From Sebastes aleutianus (lineage: Eukaryota; Chordata; Actinopteri; Perciformes; Sebastidae), in the NCBI GenBank assembly GCA_916700875.1, contig CAKAKS010000066.1, positions 19,893,490-19,957,489 of the forward strand: a stretch of 64,000 bases of DNA, written 5' to 3'. This document shows, piece by piece, positions 31,255 through 44,858 of the stretch (positions are counted from its first letter, which is position 1; each line of letters opens with the position of its first letter). The notes under the pieces are model-generated. The model was not told where the DNA came from and ran no database searches. It worked only from the letters and a program-made list of their open reading frames with translations. The translations under genes and the position numbers were made by a program.

Positions 31255-33560
31255 AGCTCGTTTCCCTGCTTGGTTACACAGGGTCAAAGTTTGCTGCGTA
31301 ATTGAAACCAGTCATGGCTAGCTGAGATCACACACACAAGCACACAACATACACACTCACACTCGCATAGGAGCTGAGAATAGGGCTGACATAAGCAAGT
31401 GACAGCTGGTGTCTGCTCTCTCCATTTGTGGTCATATACACAGAGACCTTTCCTGTCTCCTCTCCTCTCCTCTGCTTTAATGAAATCAGCTCTTGCGGGT
31501 CACGCCCCTTCATCCCCCTCCTCCCTATCACACCCTTTACACACTGCACCGGCGTTTGGTGTGTGTGACACTGTGTACGTACAGGTCCTTGGGGGAATCT
31601 GGTGTTTGTAGTGTGTGTTGACCTACACAGTGGCGTGTGTGTCCAAACCTGACAGCCATCTCGGTGTCACTGAGCTCGACAGGCCCAGCAGGAGCGAAGG
31701 CGTCATGTTGTCAACACGATGCTGGGCTGCGTTTTGTTCTGTTGTGCTTCAGTCTTGTGGTTTTTACTCAAATTCAAGGGGCTCAAGAGCTAATTGCATT
31801 GTCAGATATACTGGATCTCCAATCTCAAGTGTTCAAGAGAGGTCTGATGCAGCCCAAAAGAATAACCGATCAGCATCATCAAGGATCTGTTATTGCCCAT
31901 GTCTAACCAGTCATATAAACAGAAAATTGTCTAATTTTCTTAAAGATATGAGGTCTCTTAAATGGGGTAATGAAAGGAAATACAGTGGTCGGCCAATTAT
32001 AGGCTGCATGTCATGCTCATCCTCTCAGTTAGACTCCCTGTAGTGTCATGAAACCAGCTGTATACAGATGTATTGTAAATACTTTACATTCCCAACTTGG
32101 GTGTTGGAACCGAAAAAGGAGTTGAAAGATAAACCTTAGGGGGGGGGCGGGGTCACAAGATAATTAACAAGAGAGAACATATTTCTGCTACACAAAGCTA
32201 ATTGTTTTTTCAAGTGAACTACTGGATCATTTTAGTTCTCCAGGACTCTAAAAAATGTTAAAGCAAGGCAAAGCCTAGTTGGTTGAACTGGTAAAAACCA
32301 GTAGACAGTTGCAACTGGTGACAAGGGGTTGGAAATACATTGCATTGAAAACAGCTGCTCTACATGTTTGTGTTGAATGGAACATTGGTTGAAATCTCCC
32401 ACCAGATCCGACACCATGGGCTTAAAGTCTGAGCGGTGATTCAATTACAAAATTGTAACCAAATTGGAACGAAAGCACGTGGGTGTTGCTTTGTCATAGA
32501 GAGAGGCAGATTTTGACGTCATGCACAGCCACAATTTCAGCTAATTGTCTGTAGGATGTGTTTTTCTCACCACAAAGTAGACTCATGCCTCATTTCCACT
32601 GCATGGTTCGGCTTGACTCAGCTCACTTTTGGTACCAGGTCCTTTATGTCTGTTTCGTTTTCCACTGAAGATAGTACCACTACCCCCATCAGTGTAGGCG
32701 GGATTCTCAGCTGATTCACGCCGCATGAAACTGCCGTGACATCTTCAGTACACTTTGTCAATTGTACGGCGTAGTGTATGACGTAGTTTTGAGGGCTGCC
32801 ATTTTTTTAAAATCTGGGTTGAGTGAATAAACAAATCGTGGTCACTATTGACGGTAGCTTGGGTATTTAAAAATGGCAGGTTTGTGCAGGATGTCCTGTG
32901 TCACGCTACTGTCGGGTCAGCTTGCTTGGAACATTGACTGAGGTGTTACCAAAAAAAGTAACCAGGTACCATCCACAACTTTAGCTAATGGAAAACTAAA
33001 AAAGAGCGAGTCACGTTGAGTAGAGCCGTGCCGTACCATGCAGTGGAAATGCGGCATGAGTAAATGAGTATGTCTGACTTGCTGTCGCCTTTCTGTAAAT
33101 AAAGTATGAAAAGACATGTTTAACACTAAAATTGTTCAAATCCATGAGTAAGCTGAGCGAGCTGAACCCTGCACTCTGATATTGGGGCAGCCATTCCTAA
33201 TCCAGCGCCATCGGTCCCCATTTGGAAGCCTGCTGCTGCTACAGTATGATTGACAGAGGTTGTCATAGTGACAGGGGTAGCAAGCTGGTCTCTATTGAGA
33301 TTTGAGGTTTTGGGGAGGGGAGGGGGAGGATGTGTTGGTGTTGATTCAGATCAGTTTCAACCCTTCATCCTCTACACTCTGTCCCTCAATCACCCCCACC
33401 CACCCCACCCCCTCTTCTCTCTACCCCACCTCCCCCCTACATCCTTTCCCTCCATCCACCCATCACCTGCCACCCCAAGGGTGTAATACAGGCAGGCTCA
33501 CTGGAGAGGAACGGGTTAAAGAGAGAGGCTGGGCTGCTTTCTGTCTCTCTGTCTCCCTCT

Positions 33561-33600
<40 letters not shown>

Positions 33601-33869
33601 TAAATACTCTCTTTGTGGTGTGTGTGAGGCTGTGTGTCAGGAGGGGAGGGGAGGCGAGAGGGGGAGCAGATGGACAGCCTCTCTGCTCTCTGCTGTATTG
33701 TGTCCACATCTACTCTTTCCCTCTTTATCTTTTATCTGTCCCTCTTTCTCCGTCTTTTCTTCCCTCATGTCTTCCTCTTTTCACTCACTCTTTTTCACCA
33801 CTCTTTTTTTTCCTCTTCCTCCCTCTTTCACCCTCTGTTGTCTTGTAGCAGATGGCAGCGTGGGGCACT

Positions 33870-33905
<36 letters not shown>

Positions 33906-35653
33906 GCAGAAGCCAGAGTGTGAGCAGGAGATGGGGAGAGGAGAAGGGGGTTGTGGAAAGAGGAGGAGGAGGAGGAGGAGGAGGAGGAGAAGAGGTGGGG
34001 GTCAGGCATATGGAGAGCCTGGTTAAGGGGCCCCCTCAGAGGGAGTGTGTATGTGCGTGTGGTAGTGTGTGGTGAATAGAGAAGGGGGAGAGGTGGGATA
34101 CAATAGATGCCCATTAAGACAGAGATTTGACTCTAATAGACAGAGAAGGGGACAGACAGACAGACAGACAGATAAGTAGGCAAACATGTAGAATTGTGCA
34201 AAGAAAGACATTGAAATAGCGCTTTTTAGCCATTCTTTCTTTTGTAAAATCTGCTGCTCCTCTCCTCTGACTTATAATAACATTTTGTTACTCTTGTAGG
34301 TAAACTGGCATGTTCCGGCATCAAATAGTAACAAGAAACAGCTCGCGAAAAATGGAATAAAAAGGGGTTTTGTAAATGTTTGCAACTGACTAATTCAACA
34401 GCAGTGGCACGGTAGAATTGGTGCTTGTAGGAAAAAGTATGGATTAAACACAATCGATTAGTTGTTTGGTCTATAAAATGTCAATCAGTGTTTCCCAAAG
34501 CCCAAGATGACGTCCTCAAATGTCTTGTTTTTTCCACAACTCAAAGATATTCAGTTTACTGTCATAGAGGAGTAAAGAAAACAGAAAATATTCACATTTA
34601 AGAAGCTAAAATCAGAGAATTTTGACTTTTTTTTTTCTTAAAGAAAAAGGTACTCAAACCAATTAATCGATTATCTAAATATCTGGCGATTAATTTAACT
34701 ACATAGTGAACTTTATTTACCCCTCGCCATTTTATTTGAGTGTCCAAATTCTGACTGTAAGATGTATGTAGCATATAACGATGCGATCAAATGCGACTCT
34801 TCAGCTGTCATTGATGACAGAAAATGACGATTCATAAGCGTCCAAAATCTTAATTTACTGCTCGCTAGAGAGTGAACTACTGAGTGTCCATTATGAAGGG
34901 CGTAGTGAATGAGTAGAGAACGAGGGAGTGATTTCGGACACAGCCACACTGAAGAGAAAAGGATGTCATTTCCCAGTTTTAAAAGGGAATCTCAGCTACC
35001 TATCATCTTCATAGCAGGCATCTATAACCAGCGAGGTCACTGAGCAGGCGCCTTGTGTCAGGGGACAGACCCACACACACACATAAACGGGATATGATGG
35101 GCTCCCCTTCTCTGTCTCCAGCTGACATCACACACATGCTGAACGTCCCCTCACACACGGCTCTTTGTCTGGGCACCCTGTGTGTGTTTGGAAGATGAAT
35201 GTGTGTGTTCTAACGGATTGGGTCCTGGGTCAACCACTGCATCACTCCTCCAGACACACACATCCCACGCGCACACACACATAGACACACGGTTATCGAT
35301 CCAATGCCTACACATGGGGGAGCGTATGCAAGCTAAAATGCATCCACGCTCTTTCTCTCTCTCTCACACATACACACACACACAAATCATGTTGAGCAGT
35401 GATTGCAGTTAGAGAGAGTGTTTTCCTGGTTATCTGTCCAGTTCTCTGGACGTGCCAAATGTGGCTCTTAATCCATTTCACTATCTGTGGGGAGAGATAA
35501 GCCAGAGCTTTTCCAGGAGTCCAGGCCAGGCTGTGTGTTGTTGTTGAATGTGTGTGTGTGTGTGTGTAGTAGTGGGTGCATGCGAAGCCCTGACGCTAGA
35601 CACACACTTATCTTGTCTTGACAGCCCCTCTGCTTGGTGGTCCCCCTGGCTGT

Positions 35654-35685
<32 letters not shown>

Positions 35686-35908
35686 TGCTGCTTGGTGGTC
35701 TCCCAGCAGTGTTTGGGATTATTATGTGTTAGTCAAGTGCATTCACAAGGAAATTAATGCTGCCACAGTTGCCACGCCAAGTGTGTGCGCATGCTACGCG
35801 CACGCACATGCGTGTGTGTGAAATGGTTAGCCTTTTGATGTGAGCTTTTTTATCCCTGGCTGAGATGGCGGTTGGTGACCTGAGGGACTTGATGAGCTCA
35901 TAAAATAA

Positions 35909-35947
<39 letters not shown>

Positions 35948-37528
35948 GCGTTGTGCTTACTCACAGAGAGCAATCCTTGACTGATTTATGAAAGTGTATG
36001 AACATGAAATGATCACCTCTGATATGGCCTGACTGAACTGTTGTATTGAACTTTTTTTTGGTGTGTGTCATTGCGGTGAAAATAACCGGGCTTTTATTTT
36101 GGTGTGTGTGCGTCCTCAGTGTGCAGTCTTTGAGAGTATGAGCTGGGAATGCTTTAAGGGGCGTTTCCCTGTGGTCGATGGGGGATGGGACATGTGTATG
36201 TTTGTGTGTGTGTGTGTGTGTGCGTGCTTGCATGCTGGGGAGGGGTGAGTGATTTAGCACCGCTGAAACACCAGCTGTCCATCTGTGTCTGACCCCCATA
36301 CACACCCTGTACACACTTGAAACACACACCGACACCCACACTGACACACACACACACATCTCCTCACATCTAACCTCTGATCTGCTCTTGAGTATCTCTC
36401 AAACCTGAAGAAAGTCCAGACAAAACACAATCTGTTCATCTGTCTTCCTCACACCAAACCCACACACACATATACACACACACACAAACACACACTACAT
36501 TACACTAAGCAAGATTGCTCCCTAATCAGCTCTGCAGTAGTAGTGCTGCTGCTGCTGCTGCCGCTGCTGCTGCAGTGTATCCACAATGAATGACTCTGCA
36601 AGGTCACTCCTAGTGAGCACACGCACACACACACACACACCCGGACACACACAGTCACACAAAGAAACGCTGGAGGCTGGCAGAAGAAGAGATGAACTTT
36701 GACCCCGCTGGACATTCAAAAGTCGAGGTGATAGCTGGACAGTTGTGTAAGCCTCCGTGTCTGTGTGTGTGTCTCCATGTGTGTGTGTGTGTGTGTGCCG
36801 TATTGTTTGTTTGTGCGAGTGGGTCAGGGTTGAGACAACTGGAGTCTGGCCTTTGCTTTCTTACCCTCAGGGCTGGATTTGGTGTCTATGTGTGTGTGTT
36901 TGTGCTGACCATTTGGTTGGAACTGTAGCTAATTTCTCAATCAGACACACACATACCATCTTCTCAATCTGTCCCAAAGGTCAAGCCCTTTTCATTCACT
37001 ATTGTGCCCGGTCCCAGTGGGTTGCTGTTCCTCTTCAGGCAGATGCTGGCAGAATATAATAGCCTAGTCTAGCTCAAGTCACATTTTAATGAAGATCTGA
37101 AGCAGCGACTTGCACTTAAAGAAATGTCTCAGTCGGGGAGCAGCTACCATTGAACATGAAGGCATCAGGATGCTTTACAACGATAAGTAGTCATTCTTAA
37201 GGTTATGCAAAATGGACTTTGTGTAGTAAAAAGAACATTGTCACCCTCCAACTATAAAGAAAACAACAATAAGGAAAGCCTAAACCCAATGGGTTTCATA
37301 TGGCAACATCAATGTAAGTGAAGACTTTATAGAAAAACACATGTACAGCCCTGAATCTGTGTTTTGGACAGCGGTTGACTATGACTCACACTAACTGTGG
37401 GATTATGTGGAGGGCGGCCATGTTTGATGTCCTCTGCGGTCACGGATGATGTTGAGTCACAGCATCATGTGTTCCTGGTGGCTGCTTTGTTAGTGTGGCT
37501 CCATCATGCCTCTGCCTTTGTGGTTAGT

Positions 37529-37570
<42 letters not shown>

Positions 37571-39455
37571 TCGAGGAGGAGTGTATTCTGTGGTTTTGAG
37601 AGGAGGTCCAGCAGGGATTGAGGGTGATGTTCGGTGCAAGGGAGGGGAGAGAAGGGGATGATTGGAGTCAAAGGAAAGGAGAAGCAGGCGCAGAGTATTG
37701 ACTTTCACTGTGTCTCACTTGAAGCGTAAGTGTGTTTGTCAGTGAAATCTGATGGCCCCATCAGCTGTCTGGGACGTGCCTGTCAGAAGGGGTGTGTGTG
37801 TGTGTGTGTGTGTGTGTCTGAAAGCAAGAGAGATGACAGTGAAGAGGTGGTGTCCAATACTCCTCTTACAAAAATATTTTTTCGGGTTATCACTGTCATT
37901 TATATATTCACAGCTTTATTGGCATGACTGATGTTTACAATCGGGCTGTAAATCGATTAAAATATTATAATATATTATATATATATAATATATTATAATA
38001 CACATTTTGTATCTGTTCAAAACGTACCTTAAAGGGAGAGTATGTAATACTCTTATCAACATGGGCATATATATATATATATATATATAAATATATATTA
38101 AATTATATTAATTAAAACACAAAACAATGACAAATATTGTCCAGAAACCCTCACAGGTACTGCATCTAGCATAAATAATATGCTCAAATCATAACATGGC
38201 AAACTGCAGCCCAACAGGCAACAACAGCTGTCAGTGTGTCAGTGTGCTGACTTGACTATGACTTGCCCCAAACTGCATGTGATTATCATAAAGAGGGCAT
38301 GTCTGTAAAGGGGAGACTCGTTGGTAACCATAGAACCCCTTTTCATTCACATATCTTGAGGTCAGAGGTCAAGGGACACCTTTGAAAATGGCCATGCCAG
38401 TTTTTCCTCGCCAAAATTTAGAATATGTTTGGAGCGTTATCTAGCCTCCTTTGCGACAAGCTAGTATGACATGGTTGATTCCTTAGGTTTAATAGTTTCA
38501 TATGATACCAGTATCTTCACTCTAGCTTTAAAACTGAGCCTGCTACAACCTAAAAATCGTAAATTGCGTTAATGCGTTAAAGAAATTTGTGGCGTAAAAA
38601 CACATTTTTTAAAAACATGTTAACATTTTTGATTATTTGGCTTGAAAGCATACTTTATTCAGACACAATCACCGCTATGTGATATCAAACATTTTTGTAA
38701 TCATACAATTAAAAAGCCTCTAAGCCAGGGCTTTTCAGACACCGTGTGCTTGTGTGTGTCATTCTGCCCAGTTCTCTGCTGCTTTGTACCGGGCTTTGTA
38801 AAATAATCCATCTGTAGTTCTGCTGTTTATTTATGCTCGTTGTCTCTTAAGTATGGATGCGGACATGAATAAATGATATAAATGTGTCGGTCTGTCCTTC
38901 TGTCTGTCCCTTGGGGCGGCTCAGACTAAACAAACAGCTGTGTTTATGAAGCAGGGAAGAGCCACAAGGGTCTTCTGTTTAGTGGTCCATTTCAACACAC
39001 ACACACACACATGCTCACATGCACACACATATACACTCCCGAATGCCCTGTGCTCCTCATCTTTTATATGCCCTGCTCGGTTGCGTTTTTGCCCCCTTGT
39101 GCTTTCTGCCCTGCTCTCTCTCTCTCGCTGCCCCCTCTGCTCAGCGCAATACTCGCTCGCTCGCTCGCTCTCAGACCGAGAGGAATGCCACTCCGTGTGA
39201 CCTCTCACCTACAACAAGGAGGGGTGCCGGTTTAGACAAGGGAGCGAGGGGGCAGCTGCAGTCATGTGCCCGGGCCTGGTTGGAAGGAAACAACATGGAC
39301 ACATACACACATAGCCAGGTTATTAGCTAAAATACACACACTCTAATTCTAACATAGTTTTGTTTTGTATGCACCGATGCAGCTCTCGATGTGATGCACT
39401 GCTTCTCTCGGCTCTCTTTGTGACTGTCTGAGAAAGTGTAGGATGCTATGCTTTG

Positions 39456-39522
<67 letters not shown>

Positions 39523-39671
39523 AGAGCGAGTGGAGTGCAGCCTCATACAAAGGCGTTATTGTTGGTGCGAGGGGGCCTGAGGGGAGGCGGGCAGTCTGAT
39601 TGGTTAAGACTATTGTGTCTCACTTTGCCCATTCTCCCTGTCACTGCGGATGTCATAAAGTGGCTCTCCAA

Positions 39672-39704
<33 letters not shown>

Positions 39705-42420
39705 CTGCACGCTGGGGATCATCTGAGGACTTGAGATATTCACAGAAATATGTAGACAAAGCAATGAAAGTGTTACTTTACAAGCTTTAAAGTTGAAGTG
39801 CAGACTCGAGTCATTCTTCCAGAAAGTAGTTTGTCTGTTTGTAAGCATCATTTGATGGAAATCAATTTGCTCTTTAATAGTGCTGCAAATAATTGTTATT
39901 GACATTATTGATTACAATCTGTTGATTAATATTAGGATTATAAAATGAATTGTTCAGGCTATAAAATGTCAGAAAATAGTGAAAATTTCCTAAAGCTGAA
40001 GGTAACATCTTCAAATATTTTTTTTGTCCAACCAGCAGTCCAAAGATACTACATTTTAATTGATATCATATTGAGAAAAGCATAAATCTTCAAGTTTGTA
40101 AAGCTAGATAAATGACTGAAACGATTATAATAATTGTTAACTCTCTGCGGTACACTATCTGATATAGCCAAAAAAACCTGTAAAATACAAAACAAAAGCT
40201 AATTCAACTTATTTTTTTGATGATTGATTAATCGATTAGTTTCAGCAGCACAATCCAGAGTAACTATGTGTTTCCTTTGCTTTGCTTTGCCATATCAGAA
40301 AATAAACAAGAGCTACCACAATTAATCGATTAGTTGTTAACTATTAAATTAATCGCCAACTATTTTGATAATCACTTAATCGGTTTGATTCATTTTTTAA
40401 GAAAAGAAAAAGGCAAAATTCTCTGATTCCAGCTTATAAATGTGAATATTTTCCGCTTTCTTTACTCCTCTATGACAGTAAACTGAATATCTTTGAGTTG
40501 TGGACAAAACAAAACATTTGAAGACGTCATCTTGGGCTTTGGGAAACACTGATTTTCATATTTCACAATTTTCTGACATTTTATAAAACAAACAACTAAT
40601 TAATTAATCGAGAAAATAATCGACAGATTAATCGACAGTGAAAATAACTGTTAGTTGCAGCCCTAATTTTGATGTTTAAATTTGTAGTATAATAGAGCAT
40701 CATATGACAATGGAGAAACCATTACTTAAGTGTTCATCTCCCAAGTATGTACAGAAACATATGTGACTGATGTGCATTATTTTTGAATAACAAATCAGCG
40801 AGTGAGGCTTTGCCGTTACAGACCACTGTTTGCCAAAGAGGAAGTGTTTAATCTCTGCACAGCTTCTGTCTTGAATTACCCATCATTCCACACAGGAAGC
40901 CATCCCTTAGGATTTAGAGCAGCTCATTGGCTGTTAATTGTTTCCTGTTGTACAGAAGTGGGACGATCGGGTCATATGGTGCACAGAGCACTGTGAACAA
41001 CACGTTCCTTTGGTTTGGTCCTGTCTGTTGTGCATGTGTATGTAGATGTGTATAATTGACTTATATATGCATTGATTAAACAGTGTTTTGTCTATTCATG
41101 GCGCACTCTAACCTTTACTACACTTGTTCTTATACTTCTCCATAGAGACAGAGAGACAGTGTGTGTGTGTGGCCAGTCTCTATGCTTGAGTATATTTCTT
41201 TGTGCTGAGCATGTGCACTGACTGAAATGTATAATGCTGTCACTGGAGGTTCGGCCACGTCCATGAAAGGAACAATTGGTACATAATCGCTGTAATAATC
41301 GCTATGAAAAAACTCTCCTAATGTGGTTCTTAGCGCTATTCACAAGCAGGACACACATATGCCTGCACACACACGCCATTAATGCTAATAGCGGGGATTA
41401 GATGTATACTTTGTGTAGCATGTAAATGTGTCTGTCATTACTGAGCGGGTGAAAACCTCCAATTGCGCCGTAATAACATGCTTCGGTTCAGCCAATCACA
41501 GGCTTTTGTTCAGATTGAGTCATCTACGTCTGAGCGTGTCTGAAGAGAGTGTGACAAGGAGACTCTCGGGTGTTTCGCTGCTATCTTTAGGAGCACTCCA
41601 ATCTGAAGGATTACTGCTGTGGACGCAGGAGGGAACATTTTGCTTGGGACCTACTGCTGTGCATTAAATCTGGCTTCTGCCTTACAGTTACAGCGTCTAG
41701 GACAAATGTACTGTAGATCGAATGCTTGATCGTGCCCAGCAGGGAGAGTACATAACAGCATGTAGGAAAGAAAGTGCTGCAGAAAAAGTTGTCTGGCTCG
41801 AATAGTCAAGCCTCTTTTTGTTAAACCGTAGCTGTAGGCTGAACACATAGTTGTGGAATTGCAGCATTAGTCCAAGAGTGGAAGTTTTGAATGGAGCCCA
41901 ATTTCCAAACTTTCCCACCCAACTTTCCCAGAAGATGCTTTGGCTGGCACGGATGCCACCAGATCTGAGATATAGTGGCTGAGGCGGCACACGCTGAGTG
42001 AAAATGGACACACATGCACACATTTTTAGGCAGCGGGCCTGATCCCAGTGATCCACAAACTGTCCCACCTTGACACCCCCTCATCTTTCCTCCCCCCTTC
42101 TCCTCCCTCTTTTCTCTCCCCTGCTGTGGGTCTCCTCAGGCGCATGAATGGAAGTCTTTATTCCCGGGAGAACTGGTGGGAAGAACGAGAGAACGAGAAA
42201 CAGGGTGGGGGGGTGACAGAGGGAGGGGGGGGAGGTCTGTGAGAGTGGCCACAAGATCAACACAGTGCCTCTTTTCTCCTCCATCGCTTTTCCCTCCTTT
42301 TCTCTGCATCCCCCCTCCCTCCCTCCCTCCCTCTCCTTCTACCCCGTTTTAAGTGCTGTGGACACAAAGCCGTGTTAGTATTCATGGTGTTTGTTTGCAG
42401 AGGAGCTGTGTGTGTCTCTC

Positions 42421-42475
<55 letters not shown>

Positions 42476-42695
42476 AGCTGTCAGAAACACAGATCACAGC
42501 GAAGCAGCGCTCTGAATGGAGCTGGGGAGATGGGGGTGTGGGGGGGTAGTTCCCACAGGGGAGAATGGTCAGCTCCAGAAAAGAGAAAAGAAGAAAAGGA
42601 GGGATGTGATAAGAGGGGGGGGGCAGTGCACGAGGCCACAGGGGCAGAGGGAGACAGCATGGTGTCAAAGCCAAGGAGAGAGTGTGTGTGACAAG

Positions 42696-42728
<33 letters not shown>

Positions 42729-42876
42729 GGAGGGAGGGAAAAAGAGCGGATCATATCAATCATAAGGTTTCGGAGGGAACTAGTTGTTAACGGGTCTAGG
42801 CACCTCTCTTCTTGTTTTTCTGCTGGTCCTCTTCTTCCCTCCCTCTCCGCCACTCTCATTCTTTCAGTAACCCCCT

Positions 42877-42913
<37 letters not shown>

Positions 42914-44571
42914 TGTCTCTCTGTGCCTCTCTCTCTCTCTCTTTCTCTTTGTGTGTCTGTCTGGACAGCTGCCCAGTTCCATACACAGGGAAAAATGAAA
43001 CACTCTAACCACCGGGCGTGCAGCCAAATAAAAGGCTGCGAAAAACTATTTGAAGGGCAGCGTGTTTGTGTGTGTGTGTGTGTGTGTGTGTCTGTGTGTG
43101 CGTGCATGGAGTTTGTGTGTATGTTTGCTGGTGTATATGTGTGTGCTGGGTTGTGAGATTTGGGTGTGCCTGTTTAGGGTGTTCTTTCCCAGTATAATGG
43201 TGCAGCCAGGGTGCTCCGTGTGCGTCTATGTGTGTGTGTGTGTGTGTGTGTGTGAGGGAGAAGTTCCACTCAGTTTATTCAACAGTGGAAAACGAGAGGC
43301 TGCAGGAGAGGAAAGGACAGGAGGGGCCGTCGCATACCTCCCCTCACGTCAAGCTGGAGGAGAGAGTAGCTCAACATTTTACATCCAGATCTCCATTTAC
43401 AAGATTCAGACACACACACACATGAATTTGTCAGTAAATATATGCTGACTCATTTGCAGAGTGCCTTTCAGTGGGGTGATTGCAGCACTTAGTCACATAT
43501 TATCCCTGACCTTATCTGATGGTTACATCACCAGTGGAATGGAATGTGCAGCTCCGTATCTGCCAGCGTTCGGGACGGTGCTGGGGAGCTTTTGTGTGAC
43601 TGACTGAGACCAGTCCATGTTGTTACAGTGCTGACCCAGAGGAAGACATCCTAGAAATGGTTGTTGACCTAGCTGTGGAGTATGACCCTTAACCCCTGAA
43701 CACAGCCCTGGGAGCCTCGAGGGAGGGAGAGTGCATCAGACGGGTTCAGGACTAAACACGCCTCGGGTCTGTTTTGTGCTGGCCTTTCTCCTTATCTAAA
43801 TTTGACCAGAAGGGACTTGTAGAAGAAGGACAGTGTGGAAAAGGTTGAAGCCTCACAGCTCTTTTGCTTGTGGGCTGCTCCAGGGTCAGAGTCCATGGCT
43901 AGTGCTGATTCTCCTGACCGCTGCCCCCTGCTGCAGGCCACCAGTAGCACAGTCCCTATCCACACAGCACATGACAAGAGCAGGGCAGTGTGTGTGTACA
44001 ACAGAGAAATATCCAAGTACAACAATGTTTTCTGTGGCATTGGTGAAGCCATGCAGAGACTTATGAGTTTTTTTTGTATGACAAGGACAACACCTCCAAT
44101 GCAGGGATAAAAGGACAATGCAAAAAATAGAAAAAAAAGCGCACCGCACATATCAAAATGTTGAGTAATTATCACATGACAACCTGTCAAGTTGTGAGGT
44201 TGACCCTGTCTGACTCTGGAGACGACAAGGAGAATAAGGACACGCCGTGTTGACTGCAACAACCACGGGAGTACCTCGATCCATATGACCACTATTTATA
44301 TCTGCTTGTGTGAATATTAGACAGTGAGTGTGTTTTCCCTTGAAAAGAGAGGAGGAGAGAGGGAGGTAGAGGGAGGTAGAGGGGCGGAAACTAAGAACAA
44401 AAAGCTGAACTGGTGCCAATAACCCAACCACAACCTTAAAGGGGGGTGGAGGTGAGCTCCCTATTCCTGTTTTTGCACTCCTCCTATCTAGGAAAGGTGT
44501 CCATGCCTCCTCTCTTTATCATCTCTCTGTGGTGGCTTTGTGGTTAGTTTATGTGTGCTTGTCAATGTGTA

Positions 44572-44631
<60 letters not shown>

Positions 44632-44811
44632 TCACTCTAACCACCTCAATCTCCCCGTCTGTCTCTTCTTCTGTGCCCTCCTTTAACCTGAAGCAGCAGG
44701 TATTCTAGGACAGGTTAAATGAGAAAGCACGTGTGTATCAAGTGTCTGTCATCTTATCCCTCTATGGACACACAGCATCTCCTCTCCAGTGTCACCATGC
44801 ACACTCACACC

Positions 44812-44858
<47 letters not shown>

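Noticed and set aside
33634..34026. 130-codon ORF with polyalanine and polyarginine
   Set aside because: It comes from GCA and AGG trinucleotide tracts in setbp1 intron 2 and has no conserved part.
42665..43107. Arg/Glu-rich and Ser/Leu-rich ORFs
   Set aside because: They are read-throughs of (GA)n and (CT)n tracts in an intron.
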